Part shown: positions 14,821 to 22,108 of the stretch, in pieces
How the letters are laid out: each line of letters starts with the position of its first letter
Numbering within the stretch: position 1 is the stretch's first letter
Assembly: GCA_964468805.1 (NCBI GenBank)
Contig: CAYXWM010000039.1
Span: forward strand, 1-27,877
Source: CAYXWM01 sp964468805
GTDB lineage: Bacteria; Bacillota; Clostridia; Lachnospirales; WRBF01
Direction of reading: 5' to 3'
DNA length: 27,877 nt
Made by a program: the position numbers and the translations under genes
The notes under the pieces: model-generated
What the model saw: only the letters and a program-made list of their open reading frames with translations
Databases searched by the model: none
What the model was told of the DNA's origin: nothing

Positions 14821-15849
14821 TTACATCTTTAATTTTCTTGAAGTTATCAATACATTTTTAAGGGATTGTATATGCTCCAGAACCAGACCGGTTCCCAAAG
14901 CAACGCAGTTAAGGGGTTCATCGGCTATATTTACGGGCATACCGGTTTCGTGGCTAATAAGCTCGTCAAGGCCGGAAAGCAAAGCACCGCCGCCGGTAAG
15001 CATAATGCCCGATTCCATAATATCCGAAGCCAATTCCGGAGGGGTTTTTTCCAAAGTGTATTTGATGGCGTCAATAATTGCACTGACAGGTTCCGCTATG
15101 GCTTGGCTGACTTCATAGGAAGAGATGTTTATGGTTTTGGGCAGACCGGAAACCAAATCTCGACCGCGTATGTCCATGGATACTTTTTTGTCGGAATTAA
15201 AGCAGGAGCCTATGGAAACTTTGATTTCTTCGGCTGTACGTTCGCCTATGGCAAGGTTGTACTCTTTTTTAACATAGTTCACAATATGCTCGTCCAACTC
15301 GTCCCCGGCTATACGCAGAGATTTGCTGGTTACTATACCCCCAAGGGAAATAACCGCAACTTCACTGGTACCGCCGCCTATATCAACAACCATGGAGCCT
15401 GTGGGTTCTTCAACCGGCAGACCGGAGCCGATGGCAGCCGCCATGGGTTCTTCGATTAAATAAGCGTCTTTTTCTCTGGCACCGGAGGAAATTGTTGCCT
15501 CCATTACCGCTCTTTTTTCAACCTCCGTAACACCGGAAGGTACGCAAACAACTACCCTGGGTCGCATAGAGAACAGCGAACGGGTATAAGCAAGTCTGAT
15601 GAAATATTTAAGCATGGCTTGCGTAGTTTCAAAATCTGCAATAACCCCGTCTTTCATGGGTCTTATAGCTACAATGGTGCCGGGTGTGCGGCCTATCATT
15701 TGCTTGGCTTCGTTACCTACTGCCAAAACTTCTCTGGTCATGGAATTAATAGCCACAACAGACGGCTCGTTTACAATTATTCCTTTATTCTTTACAAATA
15801 CCAAAGTATTTGCCGTTCCTAAGTCTATACCTAAATCTCTTGAAAACAT
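14821..15849 (-). CDS. mreB: Rod shape-determining actin homologue MreB
   Basis: A membrane-associated actin-like ATPase that orients wall elongation. Nucleotide-binding motifs: phosphate-1 DLGIDLGTANTLVF (5-18), phosphate-2 VVDIGGGTSEVAVISLGGIV (about 164-183), and adenosine motif GIMLTGGGALLSGLD (about 288-302). RIAGDELDEHIV follows the second phosphate motif. Length is 342 aa, normal. The ATG at 15849 is preceded by CCGGAGGGAA. It could formally be the paralogue Mbl, but linkage to mreC and mreD indicates MreB. A 709-bp non-coding region lies upstream. Confidence 0.96.
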   Translation of the reverse strand: MFSRDLGIDLGTANTLVFVKNKGIIVNEPSVVAINSMTREVLAVGNEAKQMIGRTPGTIVAIRPMKDGVIADFETTQAMLKYFIRLAYTRSLFSMRPRVVVCVPSGVTEVEKRAVMEATISSGAREKDAYLIEEPMAAAIGSGLPVEEPTGSMVVDIGGGTSEVAVISLGGIVTSKSLRIAGDELDEHIVNYVKKEYNLAIGERTAEEIKVSIGSCFNSDKKVSMDIRGRDLVSGLPKTINISSYEVSQAIAEPVSAIIDAIKYTLEKTPPELASDIMESGIMLTGGGALLSGLDELISHETGMPVNIADEPLNCVALGTGLVLEHIQSLKNVLITSRKLKM

Positions 15850-15874
15850 CTTTTGATTCCCTCCGGTTCCTTGT

Positions 15875-16024
15875 ATTATACTATTTCTTGACCTATGATC
15901 GAAAATAAATGTTGTGCTGTATGGCGTTGGCTATATATCTGTTTAAAACAGACCTGCCGCTAACTTTATGCAAATAACCATTAATAAAGAAATAGTATTA
16001 TACTTAAATGCTTTTTACTGTTCA
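15875..16024 (-). promoter_or_regulatory. Candidate mreB promoters (two TATAAT boxes in inverted context)
   Basis: On the minus strand TATAAT occurs at 15997-16002 with TGAACA (4 of 6 to TTGACA) 16 bases upstream at 16019-16024, and again at 15875-15880 with a poor -35. The downstream box would put the transcript start about 20 bases before the mreB ATG. The two boxes lie in the arms of a 16-bp inverted repeat with one mismatch. Confidence 0.35.
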
Positions 16025-16147
16025 TTCATCTAAGTATATATAACCCAATACAGTGCCTTGCCAATATACAAAAAAATACCCGGTTTTACCCCGAGAATCA
16101 TTAGCTCTACAAAAAGCACGAATCGGTGTAATATTCAACGTTAATTA

Positions 16148-16185
16148 ACTTAATAACAAAAGGAATGGTAATAAAAGCTATTCTT
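16148..16185 (+). repeat. 38-bp direct repeat, copy 1 (palindromic core)
   Basis: It begins ACTTAAT, contains AAGGAATGGTAA and ends AGCTATTCTT. It aligns without gaps to 20120-20157 in the same orientation, with differences at scattered positions. The core GGAATRG...CTATTC is an inverted repeat separated by nine bases. Confidence 0.65.
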
Positions 16186-16470
16186 TATGTAATTAAGTAT
16201 AACTGTATCAAAATTTGCATAACCCAATAAATTCCCTATAGATTGATACACTTATTTGCATACCCTGTAAACGGGTTATTTACAGGATAAAATGTTAATC
16301 CTTGCAAAAAAGGTGGAATAATCTATTATATAATACACTCTATTTTTCTAATTATCAACAAAAAAATAAAGCTCATACGAGCTGAATTATAATGTAGAAT
16401 ATTTATATTAAGAAGGTATTGAAATAATATTAAATTAATATGAGTTCTTTTGAAGTTTCGGTAATAATAA

Positions 16471-16496
16471 AGAGTTTTCGCAGAAGCGAAAACTCT
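16471..16496 (-). terminator. Terminator after maf
   Basis: AGAGTTTTCGC, loop AGAA, GCGAAAACTCT: a perfect 11-bp stem. On the minus strand it is followed by TTATTATT. It starts about 60 bases after the maf stop and would separate maf from mreB transcription. Confidence 0.75.
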
Positions 16497-16558
16497 CTTA
16501 TATTTATAAAATCCTCATTAAAGAAAGATAGATTTGCTTTGCCGGTAATTTATGTTTA

Positions 16559-17152
16559 TTATCTGTGTTCAAACATATTATATCCGTATTCGTGAAGAAC
16601 CTTGTAGACCTTAACCAAAGGAAGTCCCACGACTGTGTAGTAGTCACCAACTATTTTTTCCACAAAGAGAGCACCCAAGTCTTGGATGGCGTAGCCGCCG
16701 GCTTTGTTAAAGGGTTCTCCGGTTTTTATATATTGGCGGATTTCATCGTCGGTCAATTGGCTCATATAAACGATAGTGGTATCCACAAAGGTCTTGGTTT
16801 CGTTGCTGTCGGCGTTTTTGTTAATTATGGTAACGCCGGTATATACGGAATGATGCTCGCCTTGAAGTTGGTGCAACATATTAAAGGCTTCGTCGTCGTT
16901 TTTCGGTTTTCCGAATACCTTACCGTGAATGGATACTACGGTATCCGCACCAATAACTAAAGCCTGGTCTTTAATCTGTTCTAAAGCTGCCGTAGCCTTT
17001 CTCGCCGATAAAATCTTGGCAAGGTCAAAGGGAGATACCTCAGAATCAACGGTCTCATCGATATTGGTGACCACTACTTCAAAGGGTATACCCACTTGAT
17101 TCAAGAGCATCTGACGTCGGGGAGAGGCTGAGGCAAGAACAATCTTTTTCAT
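16559..17152 (-). CDS. maf: Maf family nucleotide pyrophosphatase
   Basis: Hydrolyses nucleoside triphosphates, typically dTTP/UTP or modified nucleotides, to the monophosphate and has been linked to septum control in Bacillus. Visible: the N-terminal ASASPRRQMLL (7-17), GADTVV (about 68-73) with the catalytic Asp, GKPKNDDEAF, and GEHHSVYTGV. GEPFNKAGGYAIQDLGALFV follows toward the C-terminus. It is 197 aa, full length. AGGAGG precedes the ATG at 17152. It is preceded by the DUF4321-like gene, about 100 bases away, and upstream of mreB, the common clostridial arrangement. Confidence 0.94.
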   Translation of the reverse strand: MKKIVLASASPRRQMLLNQVGIPFEVVVTNIDETVDSEVSPFDLAKILSARKATAALEQIKDQALVIGADTVVSIHGKVFGKPKNDDEAFNMLHQLQGEHHSVYTGVTIINKNADSNETKTFVDTTIVYMSQLTDDEIRQYIKTGEPFNKAGGYAIQDLGALFVEKIVGDYYTVVGLPLVKVYKVLHEYGYNMFEHR

Positions 17153-17253
17153 TATAAGGTTTCCTCCTTGTAAATTCCGTATTGCTTTATGATAATATAG
17201 TGGTTTAGCTGTAATAACTTAAACCGCTGTACAAGATTTGTATCCGATTTATT

Positions 17254-17514
17254 TTAGAGTTTTTTGTATACAAATATGCCTACAATCATGCCGAGTATGC
17301 TTGCAACGTTAATTTTGAAAACAAAGCCCAGCTGCAGCAGCAAAATTCCCAGGTTTAACTTAAACGGTTCCGTTATACCAAAACTTTGCCCCATTTTCAG
17401 CCATTCCATGTTTTGCATACTGCCCAAATATTCCCCTAAGGCACCGCCTGCCGTAATGCCGGCCAACAAACATATGACCAAAACCCAACCGCCTTTTGAG
17501 CCTTTCGAATACAA
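17254..17514 (-). CDS. DUF4321-like small membrane protein
   Basis: An 86-aa protein with two hydrophobic segments (about 10-30 and 54-83) separated by a polar stretch. The GxxxGGxLGEYLG pattern (19-30) is typical of the DUF4321 family, often found beside maf in Clostridia. The start is TTG at 17514 with GGAGGTG five to six bases upstream. The role is unknown; the conserved link with maf and the mre cluster suggests an envelope-related task, which is inference only. Confidence 0.7.
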   Translation of the reverse strand: MYSKGSKGGWVLVICLLAGITAGGALGEYLGSMQNMEWLKMGQSFGITEPFKLNLGILLLQLGFVFKINVASILGMIVGIFVYKKL

Positions 17515-17549
17515 TCGGGCACCTCCGCCTAGAGCAAACTACGACAAAT

Positions 17550-17580
17550 CTAACCTATGCCGAAATTAGGCATAGGTTAG
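17550..17580. promoter_or_regulatory. Perfect 12-bp inverted repeat in the leader of the DUF4321-maf transcript
   Basis: CTAACCTATGCC and GGCATAGGTTAG, separated by GAAATTA. It lies about 36 bases upstream of the DUF4321 TTG start. There is no T-run after it on the minus strand, so it resembles an operator or RNA-level control element more than a terminator. Confidence 0.5.
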
Positions 17581-17627
17581 GGATTTCAGACCGTATTTGC
17601 ATAAAATTTATGTTTTATCTTAAGTTA

Positions 17628-17670
17628 GGGAAAATTTTACACCGGTAAGGGAAAATTTTCCGGGAAAATT
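17628..17670. promoter_or_regulatory. Iterated GGGAAAATTTT motifs upstream of DUF4321-maf
   Basis: GGGAAAATTTT occurs at 17628-17638 and 17649-17659, 21 bp apart (two helical turns), and GGGAAAATT again at 17662-17670. The middle copy is part of the palindrome GGAAAATTTTCC. This looks like a cluster of protein-binding sites between pckG and the maf operon. The regulator is unknown. Confidence 0.4.
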
Positions 17671-17733
17671 CACAAGGATAAACGATTTTTTGCTTAAAAA
17701 TTCCGGTTATCCGTGATAATTAAATAATATCAC

Positions 17734-19518
17734 TTAACATTCCGGTTGTAAAGCATAAGATTGCAATTTTGACTCTAAGTTTTCCAACTGTATTTTAAGG
17801 GCTTCGGGCAGGCGTTCGCCGATTTTTGCGTAGAATTCCTTAATGCCTTCAACTTCTTCTGCCCACAGAGCAGGGTCAACGCTTAAAAGGTTTTCTACCA
17901 CGGATTCGTCCATATCCAAGCCGTCTACATTAATATCTGAGGGGTTGGGAAGATAGCCGATGGAAGTTTCCACGGCTTCGATTTTATTGTCCGCTCTCTT
18001 GATTATCCAGTCCAAAACACGAAGGTTGTCGCCGAAGCCCGGCCAGATAAAGTTGCCTTCGTCGTCTGTTCTGAACCAGTTAACGTTGAATATTTTCGGA
18101 GGATTGCTTAGTTTTGTACCTATATCCAGCCAGTGATTGAAATAATCGCCCATGTGGTATCCGCAGAAAGGCAACATAGCCATAGGATCGCGACGAACCA
18201 CGCCTACAGCACCCACAGCCGCCGCAGTAGTTTCGGAAGCCATAACGGAACCCACGAAAACGCCATGTTCCCAATCTCTTGATTGATAAACCAGAGGAGC
18301 GGTTTTGGCACGTCTGCCGCCGAAAATAATTGCGGATATGGGTACAGGTTCGCCTTTCTCAAAGGACGGTGAAATACAGGGGCAATTTACCGCAGGAGCC
18401 GTAAAGCGAGAATTGGGATGAGCGCCTTTGGAACCGTCGGAGCCGTCCCATTTTTCGCCTTTCCAGTTGAGAGCGTTTTTCGGAGGATTTTTGTCCAATC
18501 CTTCCCACCAAACTGTATTTTCATCCAGATTATGTACAACATTTGTAAAAATGGAGTTTTTCTTAACGCAAGCCAAGGCATTGGGGTTGGATTTTTCGCC
18601 TGTTCCCGGTGCAACGCCGAAAAAGCCGGCTTCGGGATTTACAGCCCAAAGTCTTCCGTCTTCGCCTATTCTCAGCCAAGCAATGTCATCGCCCACGCAA
18701 TGTACCTTGTAGCCTTTTTGCAGGTACACTTCCGGAGGAATTAGCATGGCAAGGTTTGTTTTTCCGCATGCTGAAGGGAAAGCCGCCGCAACATGTTTCA
18801 CGTCGCCCTCCGGGGTTTCGATTCTTAAAATAAGCATATGCTCCGCAAGCCAGCCTTCTTTTTTGCCCAGATATGAGGCTATTCTCAAAGCGAAGCATTT
18901 TTTGCCCAAGAGAACGTTTCCGCCGTAGCCGGAATTAATGGACCAGATGGCGTAATCCTCCGGGAAATGTGCAATGTATCTGTGTTCCTCCTCAATGTTT
19001 GCCTTGGAATGCAGTCCCTTGATAAATATACCGTCCTCACCCAGAGCATCCATAACCTTGCTTCCGATTCTGGTCATGATAGCCATGCTTAAAACCACGT
19101 AAATTGAGTCGGTTATTTCTATACCGACTTTTGCAAATTCCGAGCCTACCACGCCCATGGAGTATGGTATAACGTACATAGTTCGACCGTTCATACAGCC
19201 GTCAAAGAGTTTTTCAAGTTTTGCGTACATGTCTTTAGGGCTCATCCAGTTATTGGTTGGGCCTGCGTCTTCTTTATCGGTAGTGCAGATAAAGGTTCTG
19301 TCTTCAACTCTCGCTACGTCGTTTATTGCTGACCTATGTAAATAGCAACCCGGATATTTTTCTTGGTTCAGTTGGATTATTTCACCGGTTGCCAACGCTT
19401 CCTTACGTAATTCCGCCAGTTGTTCTTCGCTTCCGTCTATCCAAACGATTTTATTCGGTTTGGTCATTGCCGCCATTTCGTCTACCCATGCTTTTAACGC
19501 ATTGTTTCTGATTTCCAT
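17734..19518 (-). CDS. pckG: Phosphoenolpyruvate carboxykinase (GTP)
   Basis: Interconverts oxaloacetate + GTP with PEP + CO2 + GDP in the cytosol. The 594-aa protein belongs to the GTP-dependent family, not the ATP-dependent one of B. subtilis. Visible: VIPYSMGVVGSEFAKVGIE (116-134), the P-loop FPSACGKTN (247-255) with its hyper-reactive Cys251, INPEAGFFGVAPGT-like ending of the metal loop as NPEAGFFGVAPGTG, the PRFTAPA-like SRFTAPAVNCP, and NWFRTDDEGNFIWPGFGDN near the nucleotide site. The ATG at 19518 has GAGGAGAA upstream. Monocistronic, divergent from the glycosyltransferase gene. In anaerobes it can run toward oxaloacetate during fermentation or toward PEP in gluconeogenesis; the direction here is not visible. 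Confidence 0.97.
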   Translation of the reverse strand: MEIRNNALKAWVDEMAAMTKPNKIVWIDGSEEQLAELRKEALATGEIIQLNQEKYPGCYLHRSAINDVARVEDRTFICTTDKEDAGPTNNWMSPKDMYAKLEKLFDGCMNGRTMYVIPYSMGVVGSEFAKVGIEITDSIYVVLSMAIMTRIGSKVMDALGEDGIFIKGLHSKANIEEEHRYIAHFPEDYAIWSINSGYGGNVLLGKKCFALRIASYLGKKEGWLAEHMLILRIETPEGDVKHVAAAFPSACGKTNLAMLIPPEVYLQKGYKVHCVGDDIAWLRIGEDGRLWAVNPEAGFFGVAPGTGEKSNPNALACVKKNSIFTNVVHNLDENTVWWEGLDKNPPKNALNWKGEKWDGSDGSKGAHPNSRFTAPAVNCPCISPSFEKGEPVPISAIIFGGRRAKTAPLVYQSRDWEHGVFVGSVMASETTAAAVGAVGVVRRDPMAMLPFCGYHMGDYFNHWLDIGTKLSNPPKIFNVNWFRTDDEGNFIWPGFGDNLRVLDWIIKRADNKIEAVETSIGYLPNPSDINVDGLDMDESVVENLLSVDPALWAEEVEGIKEFYAKIGERLPEALKIQLENLESKLQSYALQPEC

Positions 19519-19625
19519 TATTTATTCTCCTCTCAAAAAATTAATTAATAATACCTAAGGGAGTTGTATGGAATTTTGCCGAAACAGTCCGATTATTTTG
19601 GCTATTTTGACGGTTATGCGCTTTT

Positions 19626-19667
19626 GCACAACCGAAATCCGTACGTATGCACTTTCAAGTGTTGTGC
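19626..19667. promoter_or_regulatory. Inverted repeat upstream of pckG
   Basis: GCACAAC (19626-19632) and GTTGTGC (19661-19667) are inverted copies 28 bp apart, with CGTACGTATGCA between them. They lie about 110-150 bp upstream of the pckG start. TGCATACGTACGGA on the minus strand is a partial match to catabolite-response (cre) elements. The regulatory role is inference. Confidence 0.3.
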
Positions 19668-20119
19668 GATAAAAAAATTGATTATGTCTCCTCTTGCTTG
19701 ATAAGGTGCATTAAAACAGCACAATCAAACATAAAATACGGCTTAACTTATATGTAATATATCCAAAGATGTCGAATAATCAAGAAAACCGCTATTTGTT
19801 AAATTATTAGCCAATAAGAGCAATTATTTAACAAATACACAGTTACTTTTATACAACAACCCTGCATAATTTATACATGTTTTGTATTATTATCATATAA
19901 CACGCCCTTTCGTTCAATAATAGTTTACAGCAATATGAATGAACAAGTCAAGTTAATTTACATTTTATTTTATGATTAATACAGGGATATATTGCCGTTT
20001 AAAACGAATTTGGTCCCGGTTGTGCTAATTTACGATAAATGAATTAATTTAGCGACGATTTCAGTCTCTTTTTGACAATAAAGCCGAGGGTGAATTTTTA
20101 CCGGTAAGAGATTATTACT

Positions 20120-20157
20120 ACTTAATTGCATAAGGAATAGTAACAGCAGCTATTCTT
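20120..20157 (+). repeat. 38-bp direct repeat, copy 2 (palindromic core)
   Basis: It begins ACTTAATTGCA, contains AAGGAATAGTAA and ends CAGCTATTCTT. It aligns without gaps to 16148-16185. The inverted core GGAATAG...CTATTC is kept although the nine bases between differ, which fits selection for the palindrome. Confidence 0.65.
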
Positions 20158-20420
20158 CGTAAACGGTCCGCTCTTGCGTTTTTATAAAAAAACACCGGTC
20201 GCTCACCACTGCGAATATACGCTTTTGTTACTGATTCATTCGAAAAAAGAATAATATTAAACAACTTATAGGTACATTTTGCTTGGATAGATTATAAATT
20301 ATCAGTAAGGTAAAAATCTGTGTATTTCCCATTTCATAAGCAGGTTTACAGTCTGAATGATGATTTTTAATTTCGTAAATAAACAATCCGGTTAATATAA
20401 AAAGCAAAGGGGAAGTTAGC

Positions 20421-21527
20421 ATGACCAAATACAGAATTTGTGTTTACTCCATATGTAAAAACCGTGCGCAATATGCAGACAGGTTTATGGATTTCGCAAA
20501 AGAGGCAGATTTGACAGTAGTGGCGGACATGAACTCGGAGGATAGAACGGCTGAGTTGTTAAAAGCCAAGGGTGCTTTGGTGCGGACTGTAGAGCCTAAG
20601 GATTTCAGGTATGATTACGCCGTAAATCAATGCCTAAAATTTATCCCGCCGGATATAGACATCTGTGTTTATGCAGAGTTGGACGAGGTAATAAGCCCCG
20701 GTTGGAGAGAAAAGGTAGAGCAAGCTTGGAATAAAGATGCAACCCGGGGGTTGTACCGCTACAATCTCGTAAATGACCAAGGGGACGTCGTAGCAGGGCA
20801 TATTAACCACAGGATACACTCTCGCAAGGATTATAGCTGGATAAATCCAACCTTTCCCATGCTGCAATACTCCGGCAAAAAACCGGAGTTGGGAGTATTC
20901 GCCGAGGGCGTTGAATTTACCCGAAATATAAGAGAGGCGGACGAAACCGCCAATATATTAAACTCATACCTTGAAAGAGAAAATATAGAAAGCCCCAGAA
21001 ATCTTTTCTACTTGGGTAGGGATTATATGTATGTGGGAAACCCGGGCAGGGCTTTGGAAGTGTTTAAAAAGTATTTGAGGTCTGCAAACAGCTTCTGGGA
21101 AGAAGAACGCTCCGCCGCCATGCGTTATATTTCTCGAATATATAAAGACAAGGGCGATTACCAAGAGGCTAAAAAATGGTTATTCAGAGCTATGGGCGAA
21201 TGCCCCAATGTAAGAGAGCCTTATGTGGAAATGGCATTACTGTCCTGTATGCAGGAAGACTTTGAAACCATGTATTATTTTTCCGAAAACGCCTTGAGCA
21301 TCAAGACTCGGTCTTTGGGATATATAAACGAAAAATTTGCCTGGGACGAAACGCTATATGATTTGGCGGCGTTATCCTCCTATTATTTGGGCATGAGGAA
21401 TAAGGCAATAAAATTATCTGAAATGGCAATAGCCTTGGCTCCCGACGACCAACGGCTCATAGAAAACCATCAAATGTATTGCAGTAATATCCGACGAGAT
21501 TTAACAGTACCGGAGCAAGAGGATTAA
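20421..21527 (+). CDS. Family 2-like glycosyltransferase fused to TPR repeats
   Basis: A 368-aa protein. The N-terminal about 170 residues look like a GT-A fold: strand YRICVYSICKN (4-14), VADMNSEDRT (34-43), and the acidic ELDE (86-89) at the position of the DxD metal motif. From about 195 to 365 follow helix pairs typical of tetratricopeptide repeats (NLFYLGRDYMYVGNPGRALEVF; AKKWLFRAMGECPNVREPY; LAALSSYYLGMRNKAIKLSE). There is no signal peptide or membrane segment, so it is cytoplasmic. AAAGGGGAAG precedes the ATG at 20421. It is monocistronic. Such proteins often act in cell-surface or flagellin glycosylation, but no acceptor can be deduced. Confidence 0.75.
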   Translation: MTKYRICVYSICKNRAQYADRFMDFAKEADLTVVADMNSEDRTAELLKAKGALVRTVEPKDFRYDYAVNQCLKFIPPDIDICVYAELDEVISPGWREKVEQAWNKDATRGLYRYNLVNDQGDVVAGHINHRIHSRKDYSWINPTFPMLQYSGKKPELGVFAEGVEFTRNIREADETANILNSYLERENIESPRNLFYLGRDYMYVGNPGRALEVFKKYLRSANSFWEEERSAAMRYISRIYKDKGDYQEAKKWLFRAMGECPNVREPYVEMALLSCMQEDFETMYYFSENALSIKTRSLGYINEKFAWDETLYDLAALSSYYLGMRNKAIKLSEMAIALAPDDQRLIENHQMYCSNIRRDLTVPEQED

Positions 21528-21592
21528 TATTGAGGCTATGATGTATCTGCTTTGAATTTAATATACTTTTTATTGTGGGCAATTTCCAAAGA

Positions 21593-21650
21593 GAAGGTTT
21601 AAGGGAGAAAACCTTTTAAAGCTTAAAAAGTTTTCTCCCACAAAGTTTTA
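21593..21650 (+). repeat. Short relative of repeat unit A after the glycosyltransferase
   Basis: GGTTTAAGGGAGAAAACC followed by TTTTAAAGCTTAAAA and GTTTTCTCCCACAAAG forms the same GGGAGAAAAC / GTTTTCTCCC hairpin as unit A, without unit B or the CTCCCTCTTTCC tail. It may also act as a transcription stop for the plus-strand gene. Confidence 0.6.
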
Positions 21651-21682
21651 AATCAGAACTGCCTTAAATTTTCGAACAACGC

Positions 21683-21724
21683 AAAAAAAGCAGAAAACAT
21701 ATTAATGTTCTTCTGCTTTTTATT
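21683..21724. terminator. Bidirectional terminator between glycosyltransferase and tRNA-Asp
   Basis: AAAAAGCAGAA and TTCTGCTTTTT flank an inner AACAT...ATGTT. A-runs and T-runs on the two sides make it functional in both directions. It ends three bases from the tRNA 3' end. Confidence 0.85.
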
Positions 21725-21726
21725 AG

Positions 21727-21800
21727 CGACCCAGAAGGGGCTCGAACCCTCGACCTCCGGCGTGACAGGCCGGCGCTCTGACCAACTGAGCTACTGGGCC
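21727..21800 (-). tRNA. tRNA-Asp (anticodon GUC)
   Basis: A cloverleaf can be drawn fully: acceptor GGCCCAG/CTGGGTC with one G-T pair, D-arm GCTC...GAGC, anticodon stem CCGGC/GCCGG with loop CTGTCAC (anticodon GTC), and T-arm with GGTTCGAGCC. The discriminator base is G, as in other Asp tRNAs. The 3' CCA is not encoded; CTAATA follows instead, so CCA must be added enzymatically. Confidence 0.97.
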
Positions 21801-21841
21801 TTAGTTGGTTGTTTTTGTTTAGCTGTCGTTCACAAGTACGA

Positions 21842-21870
21842 ATTATAGCACCCGGTATATATAATGTCAA
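21842..21870 (-). promoter_or_regulatory. Consensus sigma-A promoter of tRNA-Asp
   Basis: On the minus strand TTGACA (21865-21870), a 17-base spacer and TATAAT (21842-21847): a perfect match to the housekeeping consensus, about 41 bases upstream of the mature tRNA 5' end. Confidence 0.92.
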
Positions 21871-21991
21871 GCACTTTTTTAAAAAAAATTGGGGAATTTT
21901 ATATATTTAGAAATTGTCCCATATTTATGGGGTTTTTGAGAGATATTATCTCGGGGAAACTTTTATCAATAGCTTCCCCGGGTTTAATTAT

Positions 21992-22092
21992 AATGATTCC
22001 ATTTTAAACAGAGGACAAAAATAATTGATTTTTTCCAACGGTTCAAGGAAAAAACGATTATTTTTGTCCTTCATTTTATTTGGAATTAGTAT
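21992..22092. repeat. Palindromic MITE-like element, unit C copy 2
   Basis: Left terminus ATGATTCCATTTTAAACA, right terminus (reverse strand) ACTAATTCCAAATAAAATG. Inside, GGACAAAAATAATTGATTTT pairs with the opposite arm around the centre AACGGTTCAA, so almost the whole ~100 bp folds as one hairpin. Its ends share CTAATTCCA with the unit B palindrome in repeats A+B. No ORF. It matches the inverted copy at 1-93. Confidence 0.85.
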
Positions 22093-22108
22093 ATATTTTA
22101 TTTTTATG

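Larger units (their letters stand above)
15850..16558. other. 709-bp spacer between maf and mreB
   Basis: No ORF of note. It contains the maf terminator (16471-16496), candidate mreB promoters, an inverted pair TATTATACTATTTCTT (15874-15889) / AAGAAATAGTATTATA (about 15987-16002), and a palindrome CTGTTTAAAACAG near 15941. It also holds the 38-bp repeat at 16148-16185 (second copy at 20120), a hairpin CCTGTAAA...TTTACAGG (about 16265-16287), and TTGCATAACCC / TTGCATACCC repeated about 40 bases apart. The density of short palindromes suggests regulated transcription of the cell-shape operon. Confidence 0.5.
19519..20420. other. 902-bp divergent spacer between pckG and the glycosyltransferase
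   Basis: No supported ORF. Contents: an inverted pair GCACAAC / GTTGTGC (19626-19667); an 11-bp inverted repeat ATTTGTTAAAT / ATTTAACAAAT (about 19794-19836) with a loop of about 20 bases; the second copy of the 38-bp repeat (20120-20157); and AT-rich stretches. A short AAGGGAGTTGTATGGAATT near 19558 resembles the edge of the A+B repeats and may be a remnant. A 66-codon hydrophobic minus frame near 20228-20428 lacks a ribosome binding site. Confidence 0.45.
21801..22108. other. 308-bp spacer: tRNA promoter, hairpin and element C
   Basis: It holds the tRNA-Asp promoter (21842-21870), small hairpins GAGATATTATCTC and CGGGGAA...TTCCCCG (about 21952-21980), and MITE-like element C copy 2 (21992-22092). 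The element follows the walH-like stop and its hairpin may serve as the 3' end of that operon. Confidence 0.6.

Noticed and set aside
20228..20428. 66-codon hydrophobic minus frame upstream of the glycosyltransferase
   Set aside because: It overlaps the glycosyltransferase start region, has no ribosome binding site, and its composition follows the AT-rich DNA.
21664..21870. 68-codon minus frame across the tRNA gene
   Set aside because: It covers the tRNA-Asp gene and its terminator; the tRNA explains the sequence.
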